DNA of 64,000 nt from the NCBI GenBank assembly GCA_963576735.1, contig OY755196.1, positions 5,561,912-5,625,911 on the forward strand, read 5' to 3'. Below the pieces are notes generated by a model. The model was given only the letters and a program-made list of their open reading frames with translations, was not told the origin of the DNA and did not search any database. A program made the position numbers and the translations under genes. The DNA comes from Bedellia somnulentella. Its lineage: Eukaryota; Arthropoda; Insecta; Lepidoptera; Bedelliidae. This document shows positions 42,024 to 54,636 of the stretch, piece after piece (position 1 is the stretch's first letter; each line of letters begins with the position of its first letter).

Positions 42024-42812
42024 ATGGACACAATAAATTTAGAGAAAGCTAAAGAAGAGGCGATTCGATCGAATGGGTCGGTCAATCTTGTAAAGTCTGT
42101 CTTAGAAGATGAGGATGAGATACCAAAAGAACCAGAAACCTCGAAACGAGAGGTGAAGGAGGATGAAATTTGTACAATAAATTTTCCATGGGAACACCAA
42201 CTAATCGAAAGAGGGGAACGAGTAGAAGATGACAACTACATCATCGGAGAGACTGATGAACTTGATGAAGAAGGCACTCTTGATAAATATGAACTAGAAG
42301 GTGAGGTCATGGAAAAGCTTGAGTTGCAAAAATCCAAACATCAACAAACAACTACTGCCCAAAGAGTTAGAGGAGATGATTTCAGAAAAATAACAGATAA
42401 TCAGTTAATTATTGATTTGAGCTTCATAGACAGCAAAGCAGCGCAGCCGAGAGTTAAAGAAATTTTGAAAAAATCAGTAAGTCATTATATTTCAGATCAG
42501 CTCGAATTGAATGTATCATTAATGATCGGGAGTGGACTTTGTTCGATACGAACAACCAAAAAAGAAGACGAGAAGATCAAAGAGGATAATAAGGTGTTAG
42601 TTCAGAAAGATGAAGGAAATCAAGTAAGTCCTGAAAGAAATCTTCCCAAGAAAGATTCAATTGAAGTATCTAACTCAAACAACCTAGACTCTTTATTAAC
42701 CAATATAGTGACAACACTAGATAATGGCATAATCTTAATTCCCAGAGTTCCAGGTCTCTTACTTGAGAACATGGGTACTTACTGGAGAACATTGACAATA
42801 TTGAATCTATAG
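42024..42812 (+). pseudogene. Phosphoprotein-like ORF, unit 1 (endogenous viral element)
   Basis: 262 residues, starting 12 bases after the junction signal. The N-terminal half is highly acidic and low in hydrophobic residues (LEDEDEIPKEPE, TDELDEEGTLDKYELEGE), the middle has a helical segment, and the C-terminus has a short hydrophobic block (TTLDNGIILIPRVPGLL). This fits a rhabdovirus P protein, a fast-evolving polymerase cofactor recognised mainly by its position after N. A frame change near 42790 lets a further stretch (42824-43021) continue as a probable remnant of the same protein. No direct sequence motif proves the assignment; synteny does most of the work. Confidence 0.6.
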
Positions 42813-42823
42813 ATCTATCGATC

Positions 42824-43021
42824 ATGTTGACTAAGATGAAATCGACAAAGAAATATATGGGTATTTATGATACACCCAAACTCAACACAAAGTACACAAG
42901 TAATATCGATGTTGTATACCTAAATCCGTTTAAGTCTCGTATTGAACATATGTATAAGAAAATAATCGAGTTTTGTTCTAAAATAGATACCTATATATTA
43001 TTAACTCTAACGATATTTTAA
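42824..43021 (+). pseudogene. Short ORF after the phosphoprotein relic, unit 1
   Basis: 65 codons, in frame with residues ENIDNIESIDLSI upstream, so it probably continues the P-like protein after a one-base shift near 42790. It is basic at its start (MLTKMKSTKKYMGIYD) and ends in a hydrophobic run. The same ORF occurs at 49617-49814 in unit 2. No domain is recognised. The next 95 bases are non-coding. Confidence 0.35.
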
Positions 43022-43115
43022 ACCCTATTAGCATACTATTAGAATCTAATTTCATTAAGCTAGAATCATTATCTCATATTATTTAAAATAACCCAAATAG
43101 CATCAAAAATCCTGG

Positions 43116-43607
43116 ATGGTGTACAGTGAAGAAAACATAATCATCACGGAACAATGTGGAGAGTACATGAACAAGCAACAGATCAAAGGGACTTATATTT
43201 TAAGAAAAAATATAACATGTGCAACGACAATTGGTGACAATATATTAAGGGGATCAATCAATGCAGCAGAACTGGATATCAATTAGGCAACCGTCTACAT
43301 CCCAAAGGTCTTCACACCACTACAGAAGACAACGCATAGGATTAATCTCCGAAATATCGACTTCAGTGATGTGAAAACAATATTAAAAACGGTTCAAGCT
43401 CAGACAAAACAATATAATGACTCAAGTGACATAGTGGTTTACAGTGTTAGCATATGGACTATAAGTTTATTTCTATTAATCTTGTTAGTAATAAGTATCC
43501 AGATTATTATCAAATATAATTTATGTTTCCAAATTTTAAAACGGAATCCTCTGAAGAGTTCGGTGAAATCCTCAGATGATTCCTCTCTTAGGGAGGGAGG
43601 AGTTTAG
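43116..43607 (+). pseudogene. Errantivirus Env C-terminal fragment, unit 1
   Basis: ENIIITEQCGEY, KGTYILRKNITCATTIGDN and, after a TAG at 43284-43286, LRNIDFSDVKTILKTVQAQT lead to a hydrophobic membrane anchor (VSIWTISLFLLILLVISIQI) and a short cytoplasmic tail. The arrangement is that of the membrane subunit of an errantivirus Env, related to baculovirus F proteins. The receptor-facing part is missing, replaced by the N/P relics upstream. It ends at the polypurine tract GGGAGGGAGGAG just before the LTR. Confidence 0.65.
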
Positions 43608-43823
43608 TTGGACAAACCAACTGGAATAAGGTTTGTCAGCAACTTAGAACAGCAGGGTTGTATTAAACACAACACTGCTACCTAAGCATATTTTAGTATA
43701 TAAATAGTAGTGTAAGACTAGAATTAAGTCAATATTGTAATACTAAGTACATAGCTGTAACTCTGTCCAATTTTATAAAAATAAATTATTTTTAATTTAA
43801 TTTCGTTAGTCCATCATTTAACT
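43606..43823 (+). repeat. Errantivirus-type 3' LTR, unit 1
   Basis: Starts AGTTGGACAAACC right after a purine tract and probably ends near TTTAACT at 43823. It contains a TATATAAATA box at about 43697 and an AATAAA polyadenylation signal near 43780. Sequence and ends differ from the TGTTA...TAACA LTR at 35.5 and 61.6 kb, so it is another element family. A 143-bp GC-richer spacer follows up to the next unit. Confidence 0.6.
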
Positions 43824-43973
43824 CGCGCGATGTCTAATAAGTGGGAAGCGTGTGAGATGCGGGGGAGGGGCGTATGTCAATCCGTCCTGAGGTCACGTCT
43901 CATTCAGACAGTTGACGACAGAGACGGTACTGGAATTACGATGTTTTGACGATTACCGATGTTTACGTACGTT

Positions 43974-46201
43974 ATGGATATGTGGTTGAAAAGAAACGCT
44001 GAAGGATCATCAAAAGAGGAAATAAATACTTCTGAAGGTTCATCAAAAAAAGTAAGTTATTATTTTTGATATTTTTATTACATTACTACCGCTCAATATT
44101 CGTACCTATACTACAAGAATCACGAAATTTACATTAAAAATCAGAAATTACAAATAATAAAACCGAACCTAACCAAGCACTGAGTAATACCTACGCGGGC
44201 CGCGCTAATGTCATTGACCTCCGAAGCGCTTTACAAATTTTTCGCGCCCATGTTACATCAAACTATGCGATTTTTTTATTAGCTTAATTTTTTGAGGTGT
44301 ATTATAACAATTATTATTTTAAATACTCGGTGGATCATACGAATTATTAGCCTAGTTACTAGGTCGTAGTAAATGCCATCTTTAGGAAATTAATTCTCAT
44401 TAAATTGGATAATTTCTACTTTTGTCAATACACGAATTATGTTCCTGATATTTTTATTTTATTTTTTGCAGATTCTTGATAAATGTGCTTCAAAGAAATC
44501 AAAAACTTATCACTTTCACCCAGAATGGGAATTGGACTACTTCTTTACTATGGTGAAAGAAAACTGTTGCTGCTTAATATGCAATACATCCCTAGCAATA
44601 CCCAAAAAAAGGAAATTTAGAGCGACATTTTAATACAATGCATAGTAAATATCAGACTGACTTTCCATCTGACAGTGAAATAAGAAAGAGCAAATTGCAA
44701 GCATTGAAAACGCAAATTAAAGTTCAAGAAAACATATTTTCTGGGCCTATTGAGCAAAGTAAAGCTGCAACTGAATCTTTTTTCCGAGTAAGCTACCTAA
44801 TTGCACAGAAGTGCAAACCTTTTTCCGATGGGGAATACATCAAGGAAATCTTCGAAGAAGTGTCAGATTCGCTGTTCGTGAATTTCAAAACTAAAATCGA
44901 AATTAAAAAAGCTGTTCATGGTTTACAGTTGGCTCGAAACACTGTGATGCGCCGTATAGAAACATTAAGTAAAAACTTAAACGAACAACTACAAAAAGAT
45001 GTCATCCTCTGCGTTGCTTTATCACTTCAATTTGACGAGTCAACAGATATCAGCGATACTTCACAATTACTTGTCTTTATTCGGATGGTTTTCGAGGATT
45101 TCTCGACCAAAGAAGAACCGTTAAGTATGATTTTATTAAAAGGAAAAACTCGTGGCTTTGATATATTCACGGAATTCAAAGCATATATTTGCGAGATTAA
45201 GCTACCCTTGTATAAACTTGTATCAATGACAACTGATGGTCCTGCAATGACAGGTATTCATAATGGTTTTAATAGTCTTTGTCACAAAGACGAAGATTTT
45301 CCAGACTTCATTAGCTACCACTGCATAATTCATCAGCAAGTACTGGCTAGTAAGAGGTTAAACACGAAATATGTGATGGATATTTCTTTCAAAATTGTAA
45401 ATTCCATAAAGGGAAAAGCACTCCAAAGGCGGCTCTTTAAACAGCAATTAGATGAGAATGAATCGGAATTGGTATTGCACACGGACGTAAGGTGGTTGAG
45501 ACGATGCAATTTTTTGCAAGTATTTCGAGATTTATTGGACGAAATAATAAAACTTCTTGAAGAAAGGGGTGATGATTATCAGCAATTGCGTGATTTAGAC
45601 TGGCAATGTGCTTTAGCTTTCTTGGCAGATTTTACCGGAAAACTGAGTACATTAAATCTGAATCTACAAGGTAAGAATAAAACAATAACAGAAATGATGA
45701 GTTCTATTGCAGCATTTCAAAGTCAAACAGCGTCTATGATAGTTGACATAGAGAATAAAAAATTTGAACAATTTATAAACATCAAGGATCACATGGAAAA
45801 ATATCCTACCTACAATTTCATTTCTGAGAAGTGCAGACTTCGAAATTCGCTTTAGTGATTTCAAAAAAGTTGAGAAATTAGTTCAATTCATCAAGTTTTC
45901 CGTTTAATTATTCCATTAATCATAGTGATATCTATGAATTGGCTACAAAATTCGCAGATATATTTCAAGTGGAGAACATGATGTTACAAAACGAAATTAT
46001 TACTCTGCGCTGCGACATATTTCTAAAGCAAGGTCATCCTCAGGTCAAGATTTCTGGGCATTGGTTTCCAATGAAAAATATCCAAATTTAAAGAAATGTG
46101 TTGAACAACTTCATTCGTGTTTTGGTTCAACATATTTATGTGAGTCAGCATTTTCATACTTAAAGCAAACAAAAAATAAACACCGTACTCGTTTAACAGA
46201 C
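43974..46201 (+). pseudogene. hAT transposase pseudogene, unit 2
   Basis: Same exons and shared BED-finger frameshift as unit 1, with exon 1 at 43974-44051 and exon 2 from 44472. The 26-bp deletion after 45832 truncates the second open frame to 405 codons (44638-45855). The dimerisation block is uninterrupted here (46061-46201), which shows the empty TTAA site at 46160. Confidence 0.9.
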
Positions 46202-46797
46202 TATTACAAATTTCCAGAGTTAGCTGAGTCCAATTATTCTATGAGGACTCCTATAGATCTGTCAGGATTCAAGATTTGTGGGGTTAAGGGAATAGATGCC
46301 AGACCGTTATGCAAACAAATTAAATCTGTAACTGATTTTGTTACAATCTCTTTATTCAACAACAGGAAACCAATCATGAGTTACTTTGATGACCCAAAGG
46401 ATCGAATTCTCACGATCGAACTTCAGTAAGTAATTATGTGTGTAATGACCAGTCTTGCTATGAAACAGCAGTGAATTCTCAATGTGATGGGGACAGGGTG
46501 TACTGGCCAGTATATCTTTGCTGTTCCCACATGTTCTTTATATTACCTTGCGGGTATATTACGTAGTAGCTCAAATACGTTGAGATTTTATTGAAGAGTT
46601 TCCCTTACCCCAAATACCGGGAAAGGGAAACAATAGGACCAGCCTAAACTTTTTACCAATTTTCAGTTACATGCATTATAGCTAGTTTAGAAACTCGTTC
46701 GACTCTAGAAAGCAGTTAAAGAAGCATACTTTGTGTCCGTCAAGATGAATACACGACATTAAATAAAGTGGTTAGAGCTCGATATAAAATATAAAAA
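46202..46797 (+). other. Unassigned ORF tail and spacer, unit 2
   Basis: The open frame runs from the hAT dimerisation block straight into the unassigned protein sequence, ending at 46427-46429. It has the same content as 39409-40004. Confidence 0.35.
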
Positions 46798-47709
46798 ATG
46801 GAGTATGTTTCCCTTACCCCACCTGACCTTAAACCACTTCGTTCTTGCAACAAAGCTCCAATGGTGATTACTTCTACTTTAACCAAGCCATTTGAAAGGC
46901 TTGCCTTAGATATAGTTGGTACCCTACCCGAAGCGGGTCTTCAAAAGTTTAAATTTATTCTCACTTTGCAGGATGATCTTACCAAATTCTCTTGTGTTTA
47001 CCCAATGATCACCTCTACCACTGACGAAGTAGCAAGAAACCTCATTCATTTCATATCCCTATTTGGATTTCCTAAATTGATCTTGACAGATCAAGGTACT
47101 TGTTTCACTTCCGAGCTGTTCAAACAGCTAACCCAAATTCTTAAGATTAAAAGTCTTTACTCGACTCCATATCATCCGCAAACCAATGGTGCCCTTAAAC
47201 GTAGCCATGCGACTCTTAAGGAATATTTAAACTCTTTTGTAAATGAAAATCAAAACGATTGGCATTGTTATTTAGTCACAGCTATTCTTTCATACAATCC
47301 TACTCCGCACTGTACCACTCAGTTTACCCCATTCGAATTGTTATATGGTTATAAACACACCATTCCTAGTTCTTTATACAGTAGTGATGACAACATTACT
47401 TATCAAGAATATATTCGCGCATTACAATATAGAATGAAGTTTAGTCGCGATAAAGCCATTCAAAATATATTTAAAAGTAAATATGATTCTAAACGTTATT
47501 TTGATAAATAGAGTCGTGAAGTTTCTTATAAAACAGGCGACATGGTATATTTAAAACACCATCACCGCTTAAGAAAAGCGTTGTCTCCCGTATGGAAAGG
47601 TCCATATAAAATAGTTAAAGTTCACGGGAAGAATAATGTTAGTTTATGTATTAATAGCAAATATGTTAAGTACCATGTTAATGAAATCAAACCGGCAAGT
47701 AGTAATTAG
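46798..47709 (+). pseudogene. gypsy/errantivirus integrase, unit 2
   Basis: 237 codons to TAG 47509-47511, then the C-terminal module to 47709. It has the same Lys at the catalytic Glu position as unit 1. No difference from unit 1 was noticed. Confidence 0.9.
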
Positions 47710-47817
47710 TTTCATAATGTTATATTTTAAGTTTACCGATATTTAGTTAGTTATTGTATTTTCAGATTACTGTCATTCCCGTCTATGGTTTTCTCCGATA
47801 GATACTATAAGTCATAG

Positions 47818-48598
47818 CCCAGGAAATACTTCGATGAAACATCGAACATATATTTTTATAACGATTACGTGAAAATAATAACACATAAGGCTATGGCATT
47901 GTATATCCTCAGCATATACAGGTTGATCAAGATTAGTAATGAAGAGTATGCTGAGATTCTCGAGACTCGCATAAGTAACCAAGTGATTGCCGAGGGAGGA
48001 CGAGGGATGTCCTTTCATGGAATTCGAAACATTTATGCGAGTTGGGTAAGTGATAAACAATATTTGAAGCTGGGAGCGGCTTATGATATGTTTCTGTACA
48101 AGTACAAAGAGCATCCAGATTCAATCCTAAGGATGGGACACTAGGAAGCAGGTTTAAGGATTGTGCGGGACTTTTATCTTTTGGTTATGCACTCTTAATC
48201 TTAAACATCTCCGCTGGAGAACTAATGGATTGGATCTCCATTCAGGTTATGGGAAACGAAATACTTAGGATGTCCAAAGATAAACAAGAATCAGGTCAGA
48301 CTGATTCTTACTTCCCCTATCAGGCGGATATGGGACTCATTACCAGGAGTGCATATTCTTCCAATTCCAACCCATACCTATTTTGATAGGCCATAAAAGA
48401 TCTCAAAACGAAAGATTCATATTTGAAGGAAATTATGACGATGTCGGCTTAAACGCCGCTTTAGTAACCTGGGTATTCGCCCGTGGAGGGAAGTTGACAC
48501 CTCAGTTCGATCAAGATGGGAAAGACAAGACCTCCCACGTCGAGTCGATAGATGATAGTGATGATGAAGCTGATCGATTAACCTTATTAGACGAATGA
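47818..48598 (+). pseudogene. Rhabdovirus-like nucleoprotein fragment, unit 2
   Basis: It carries the same one-base deletion as unit 1 (at about 48138) and the same second break near 48385. The open pieces are 47818-48144, about 48130-48387, and 48383-48598. Confidence 0.8.
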
Positions 48599-48786
48599 TG
48601 GACAAACACTTTAGGACGCGCACCACACACATGGTTCGCCTTGTTGAAATTAAACGGTTACAAACTGCCACGAGTAGCGAAATTAGCCGTACAAAGACAA
48701 CGAGAGCGGATTCAAGACGCCAGAGAAGGAACAGGGGGTGAGTACTGCAAAAATCGATTGATTTTCTAATTAAGAATCAACAAAAG

Positions 48787-48804
48787 TATAAGAAAAAAAC
48801 TCAG
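48787..48804 (+). promoter_or_regulatory. Rhabdovirus-type gene junction relic, unit 2
   Basis: TATAAGAAAAAAACTCAG, identical to unit 1. Confidence 0.6.
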
Positions 48805-48816
48805 ATTAAGTGAAAG

Positions 48817-49605
48817 ATGGACACAATAAATTTAGAGAAAGCTAAAGAAGAGGCGATTCGATCGAATGGGTCGGTCAATCTTGTAAAGTCTGTCTTAGAA
48901 GATGAGGATGAGATACCAAAAGAACCAGAAACCTCGAAACGAGAGGTGAAGGAGGATGAAATTTGTACAATAAATTTTCCATGGGAACACCAACTAATCG
49001 AAAGAGGGGAACGAGTAGAAGATGACAACTACATCATCGGAGAGACTGATGAACTTGATGAAGAAGGCACTCTTGATAAATATGAACTAGAAGGTGAGGT
49101 CATGGAAAAGCTTGAGTTGCAAAAATCCAAACATCAACAAACAACTACTGCCCAAAGAGTTAGAGGAGATGATTTCAGAAAAATAACAGATAATCAGTTA
49201 ATTATTGATTTGAGCTTCATAGACAGCAAAGCAGCGCAGCCGAGAGTTAAAGAAATTTTGAAAAAATCAGTAAGTCATTATATTTCAGATCAGCTCGAAT
49301 TGAATGTATCATTAATGATCGGGAGTGGACTTTGTTCGATACGAACAACCAAAAAAGAAGACGAGAAGATCAAAGAGGATAATAAGGTGTTAGTTCAGAA
49401 AGATGAAGGAAATCAAGTAAGTCCTGAAAGAAATCTTCCCAAGAAAGATTCAATTGAAGTATCTAACTCAAACAACCTAGACTCTTTATTAACCAATATA
49501 GTGACAACACTAGATAATGGCATAATCTTAATTCCCAGAGTTCCAGGTCTCTTACTTGAGAACATGGGTACTTACTGGAGAACATTGACAATATTGAATC
49601 TATAG
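48817..49605 (+). pseudogene. Phosphoprotein-like ORF, unit 2
   Basis: 262 codons with the same translation as the unit 1 ORF. The frame-shifted continuation lies at 49617-49814. Confidence 0.6.
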
Positions 49606-49908
49606 ATCTATCGATCATGTTGACTAAGATGAAATCGACAAAGAAATATATGGGTATTTATGATACACCCAAACTCAACACAAAGTACACAAGTAATATC
49701 GATGTTGTATACCTAAATCCGTTTAAGTCTCGTATTGAACATATGTATAAGAAAATAATCGAGTTTTGTTCTAAAATAGATACCTATATATTATTAACTC
49801 TAACGATATTTTAAACCCTATTAGCATACTATTAGAATCTAATTTCATTAAGCTAGAATCATTATCTCATATTATTTAAAATAACCCAAATAGCATCAAA
49901 AATCCTGG

Positions 49909-50400
49909 ATGGTGTACAGTGAAGAAAACATAATCATCACGGAACAATGTGGAGAGTACATGAACAAGCAACAGATCAAAGGGACTTATATTTTAAGAAA
50001 AAATATAACATGTGCAACGACAATTGGTGACAATATATTAAGGGGATCAATCAATGCAGCAGAACTGGATATCAATTAGGCAACCGTCTACATCCCAAAG
50101 GTCTTCACACCACTACAGAAGACAACGCATAGGATTAATCTCCGAAATATCGACTTCAGTGATGTGAAAACAATATTAAAAACGGTTCAAGCTCAGACAA
50201 AACAATATAATGACTCAAGTGACATAGTGGTTTACAGTGTTAGCATATGGACTATAAGTTTATTTCTATTAATCTTGTTAGTAATAAGTATCCAGATTAT
50301 TATCAAATATAATTTATGTTTCCAAATTTTAAAACGGAATCCTCTGAAGAGTTCGGTGAAATCCTCAGATGATTCCTCTCTTAGGGAGGGAGGAGTTTAG
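49909..50400 (+). pseudogene. Errantivirus Env C-terminal fragment, unit 2
   Basis: Same TAG (50077-50079) and same membrane anchor as unit 1. It ends at the purine tract before the LTR. Confidence 0.65.
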
Positions 50401-50616
50401 TTGGACAAACCAACTGGAATAAGGTTTGTCAGCAACTTAGAACAGCAGGGTTGTATTAAACACAACACTGCTACCTAAGCATATTTTAGTATATAAATAG
50501 TAGTGTAAGACTAGAATTAAGTCAATATTGTAATACTAAGTACATAGCTGTAACTCTGTCCAATTTTATAAAAATAAATTATTTTTAATTTAATTTCGTT
50601 AGTCCATCATTTAACT
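50399..50616 (+). repeat. Errantivirus-type LTR, unit 2
   Basis: Same as 43606-43823, followed by the same 143-bp spacer (50617-50759). Confidence 0.6.
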
Positions 50617-50766
50617 CGCGCGATGTCTAATAAGTGGGAAGCGTGTGAGATGCGGGGGAGGGGCGTATGTCAATCCGTCCTGAGGTCACGTCTCATTCAG
50701 ACAGTTGACGACAGAGACGGTACTGGAATTACGATGTTTTGACGATTACCGATGTTTACGTACGTT

Positions 50767-53020
50767 ATGGATATGTGGTTGAAAAGAAACGCTGAAGGAT
50801 CATCAAAAGAGGAAATAAATACTTCTGAAGGTTCATCAAAAAAAGTAAGTTATTATTTTTGATATTTTTATTACATTACTACCGCTCAATATTCGTACCT
50901 ATACTACAAGAATCACGAAATTTACATTAAAAATCAGAAATTACAAATAATAAAACCGAACCTAACCAAGCACTGAGTAATACCTACGCGGGCCGCGCTA
51001 ATGTCATTGACCTCCGAAGCGCTTTACAAATTTTTCGCGCCCATGTTACATCAAACTATGCGATTTTTTTATTAGCTTAATTTTTTGAGGTGTATTATAA
51101 CAATTATTATTTTAAATACTCGGTGGATCATACGAATTATTAGCCTAGTTACTAGGTCGTAGTAAATGCCATCTTTAGGAAATTAATTCTCATTAAATTG
51201 GATAATTTCTACTTTTGTCAATACACGAATTATGTTCCTGATATTTTTATTTTATTTTTTGCAGATTCTTGATAAATGTGCTTCAAAGAAATCAAAAACT
51301 TATCACTTTCACCCAGAATGGGAATTGGACTACTTCTTTACTATGGTGAAAGAAAACTGTTGCTGCTTAATATGCAATACATCCCTAGCAATACCCAAAA
51401 AAAGGAAATTTAGAGCGACATTTTAATACAATGCATAGTAAATATCAGACTGACTTTCCATCTGACAGTGAAATAAGAAAGAGCAAATTGCAAGCATTGA
51501 AAACGCAAATTAAAGTTCAAGAAAACATATTTTCTGGGCCTATTGAGCAAAGTAAAGCTGCAACTGAATCTTTTTTCCGAGTAAGCTACCTAATTGCACA
51601 GAAGTGCAAACCTTTTTCCGATGGGGAATACATCAAGGAAATCTTCGAAGAAGTGTCAGATTCGCTGTTCGTGAATTTCAAAACTAAAATCGAAATTAAA
51701 AAAGCTGTTCATGGTTTACAGTTGTCTCGAAACACTGTGATGCGCCGTATAGAAACATTAAGTAAAAACTTAAACGAACAACTACAAAAAGATGTCATCC
51801 TCTGCGTTGCTTTATCACTTCAATTTGACGAGTCAACAGATATCAGCGATACTTCACAATTACTTGTCTTTATTCGGATGGTTTTCGAGGATTTCTCGAC
51901 CAAAGAAGAACCGTTAAGTATGATTTTATTAAAAGGAAAAACTCGTGGCTTTGATATATTCACGGAATTCAAAGCATATATTTGCGAGATTAAGCTACCC
52001 TTGTATAAACTTGTATCAATGACAACTGATGGTCCTGCAATGACAGGTATTCATAATGGTTTTAATAGTCTTTGTCACAAAGACGAAGATTTTCCAGACT
52101 TCATTAGCTACCACTGCATAATTCATCAGCAAGTACTGGCTAGTAAGAGGTTAAACACGAAATATGTGATGGATATTTCTTTCAAAATTGTAAATTCCAT
52201 AAAGGGAAAAGCACTCCAAAGGCGGCTCTTTAAACAGCAATTAGATGAGAATGAATCGGAATTGGTATTGCACACGGACGTAAGGTGGTTGAGACGATGC
52301 AATTTTTTGCAAGTATTTCGAGATTTATTGGACGAAATAATAAAACTTCTTGAAGAAAGGGGTGATGATTATCAGCAATTGCGTGATTTAGACTGGCAAT
52401 GTGCTTTAGCTTTCTTGGCAGATTTTACCGGAAAACTGAGTACATTAAATCTGAATCTACAAGGTAAGAATAAAACAATAACAGAAATGATGAGTTCTAT
52501 TGCAGCATTTCAAAGTCAAACAGCGTCTATGATAGTTGACATAGAGAATAAAAAATTTGAACAATTTATAAACATCAAGGATCACATGGAAAAATATCCT
52601 ACCTACAATTTCATTTCTGAGAAGTACACGACAGAAATTAGGACAGTGATAGCAGACTTCGAAATTCGCTTTAGTGATTTCAAAAAAGTTGAGAAATTAG
52701 TTCAATTCATCAAGTTTTCCGTTTAATTATTCCATTAATCATAGTGATATCTATGAATTGGCTACAAAATTCGCAGATATATTTCAAGTGGAGAACATGA
52801 TGTTACAAAACGAAATTATTACTCTGCGCTGCGACATATTTCTAAAGCAAGGTCATCCTCAGGTCAAGATTTCTGGGCATTGGTTTCCAATGAAAAATAT
52901 CCAAATTTAAAGAAATGTGTTGAACAACTTCATTCGTGTTTTGGTTCAACATATTTATGTGAGTCAGCATTTTCATACTTAAAGCAAACAAAAAATAAAC
53001 ACCGTACTCGTTTAACAGAC
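50767..53020 (+). pseudogene. hAT transposase pseudogene, unit 3
   Basis: The closest of the three to the inferred pre-duplication state: main frame 431 codons (51431-52726), uninterrupted dimerisation block (52880-53020), and only the shared frameshifts. Confidence 0.9.
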
Positions 53021-53616
53021 TATTACAAATTTCCAGAGTTAGCTGAGTCCAATTATTCTATGAGGACTCCTATAGATCTGTCAGGATTCAAGATTTGTGG
53101 GGTTAAGGGAATAGATGCCAGACCGTTATGCAAACAAATTAAATCTGTAACTGATTTTGTTACAATCTCTTTATTCAACAACAGGAAACCAATCATGAGT
53201 TACTTTGATGACCCAAAGGATCGAATTCTCACGATCGAACTTCAGTAAGTAATTATGTGTGTAATGACCAGTCTTGCTATGAAACAGCAGTGAATTCTCA
53301 ATGTGATGGGGACAGGGTGTACTGGCCAGTATATCTTTGCTGTTCCCACATGTTCTTTATATTACCTTGCGGGTATATTACGTAGTAGCTCAAATACGTT
53401 GAGATTTTATTGAAGAGTTTCCCTTACCCCAAATACCGGGAAAGGGAAACAATAGGACCAGCCTAAACTTTTTACCAATTTTCAGTTACATGCATTATAG
53501 CTAGTTTAGAAACTCGTTCGACTCTAGAAAGCAGTTAAAGAAGCATACTTTGTGTCCGTCAAGATGAATACACGACATTAAATAAAGTGGTTAGAGCTCG
53601 ATATAAAATATAAAAA
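53021..53616 (+). other. Unassigned ORF tail and spacer, unit 3
   Basis: Same content as 39409-40004. The open frame ends at 53246-53248. Confidence 0.35.
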
Positions 53617-54528
53617 ATGGAGTATGTTTCCCTTACCCCACCTGACCTTAAACCACTTCGTTCTTGCAACAAAGCTCCAATGGTGATTACTTCTACTTTA
53701 ACCAAGCCATTTGAAAGGCTTGCCTTAGATATAGTTGGTACCCTACCCGAAGCGGGTCTTCAAAAGTTTAAATTTATTCTCACTTTGCAGGATGATCTTA
53801 CCAAATTCTCTTGTGTTTACCCAATGATCACCTCTACCACTGACGAAGTAGCAAGAAACCTCATTCATTTCATATCCCTATTTGGATTTCCTAAATTGAT
53901 CTTGACAGATCAAGGTACTTGTTTCACTTCCGAGCTGTTCAAACAGCTAACCCAAATTCTTAAGATTAAAAGTCTTTACTCGACTCCATATCATCCGCAA
54001 ACCAATGGTGCCCTTAAACGTAGCCATGCGACTCTTAAGGAATATTTAAACTCTTTTGTAAATGAAAATCAAAACGATTGGCATTGTTATTTAGTCACAG
54101 CTATTCTTTCATACAATCCTACTCCGCACTGTACCACTCAGTTTACCCCATTCGAATTGTTATATGGTTATAAACACACCATTCCTAGTTCTTTATACAG
54201 TAGTGATGACAACATTACTTATCAAGAATATATTCGCGCATTACAATATAGAATGAAGTTTAGTCGCGATAAAGCCATTCAAAATATATTTAAAAGTAAA
54301 TATGATTCTAAACGTTATTTTGATAAATAGAGTCGTGAAGTTTCTTATAAAACAGGCGACATGGTATATTTAAAACACCATCACCGCTTAAGAAAAGCGT
54401 TGTCTCCCGTATGGAAAGGTCCATATAAAATAGTTAAAGTTCACGGGAAGAATAATGTTAGTTTATGTATTAATAGCAAATATGTTAAGTACCATGTTAA
54501 TGAAATCAAACCGACAAGTAGTAATTAG
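53617..54528 (+). pseudogene. gypsy/errantivirus integrase, unit 3
   Basis: Same internal TAG (54328-54330) and same Lys at the catalytic Glu position. One substitution (CCGACAAG) lies in the last codons. Confidence 0.9.
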
Positions 54529-54636
54529 TTTCATAATGTTATATTTTAAGTTTACCGATATTTAGTTAGTTATTGTATTTTCAGATTACTGTCATTCCCG
54601 TCTATGGTTTTCTCCGATAGATACTATAAGTCATAG

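Larger units (their letters stand above)
35773..43966. repeat. Tandem array unit 1 (8194 bp; 6819 bp without insertion)
   Basis: Begins GTACGTTATGGATATGTGG, a junction repeated at 43967 and 50760. It holds, in order, hAT pseudogene, unassigned ORF, integrase, rhabdovirus-like N and P relics, Env tail, LTR and a 143-bp spacer. It is longer than the others only through a 1375-bp TTAA-flanked insertion. It shares with unit 2 a one-base deletion in N, and with unit 3 the full hAT reading frame. Confidence 0.95.
43967..50759. repeat. Tandem array unit 2 (6793 bp)
   Basis: Starts GTACGTTATGG at the junction with the spacer of unit 1. Differences seen from unit 1: no TTAA-flanked insertion, a 26-bp deletion in the hAT gene after 45832, and one Ser-to-Ala codon change (GGCTCG for GTCTCG, near 44930). 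Otherwise I found no difference in the stretches I compared. Confidence 0.95.
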
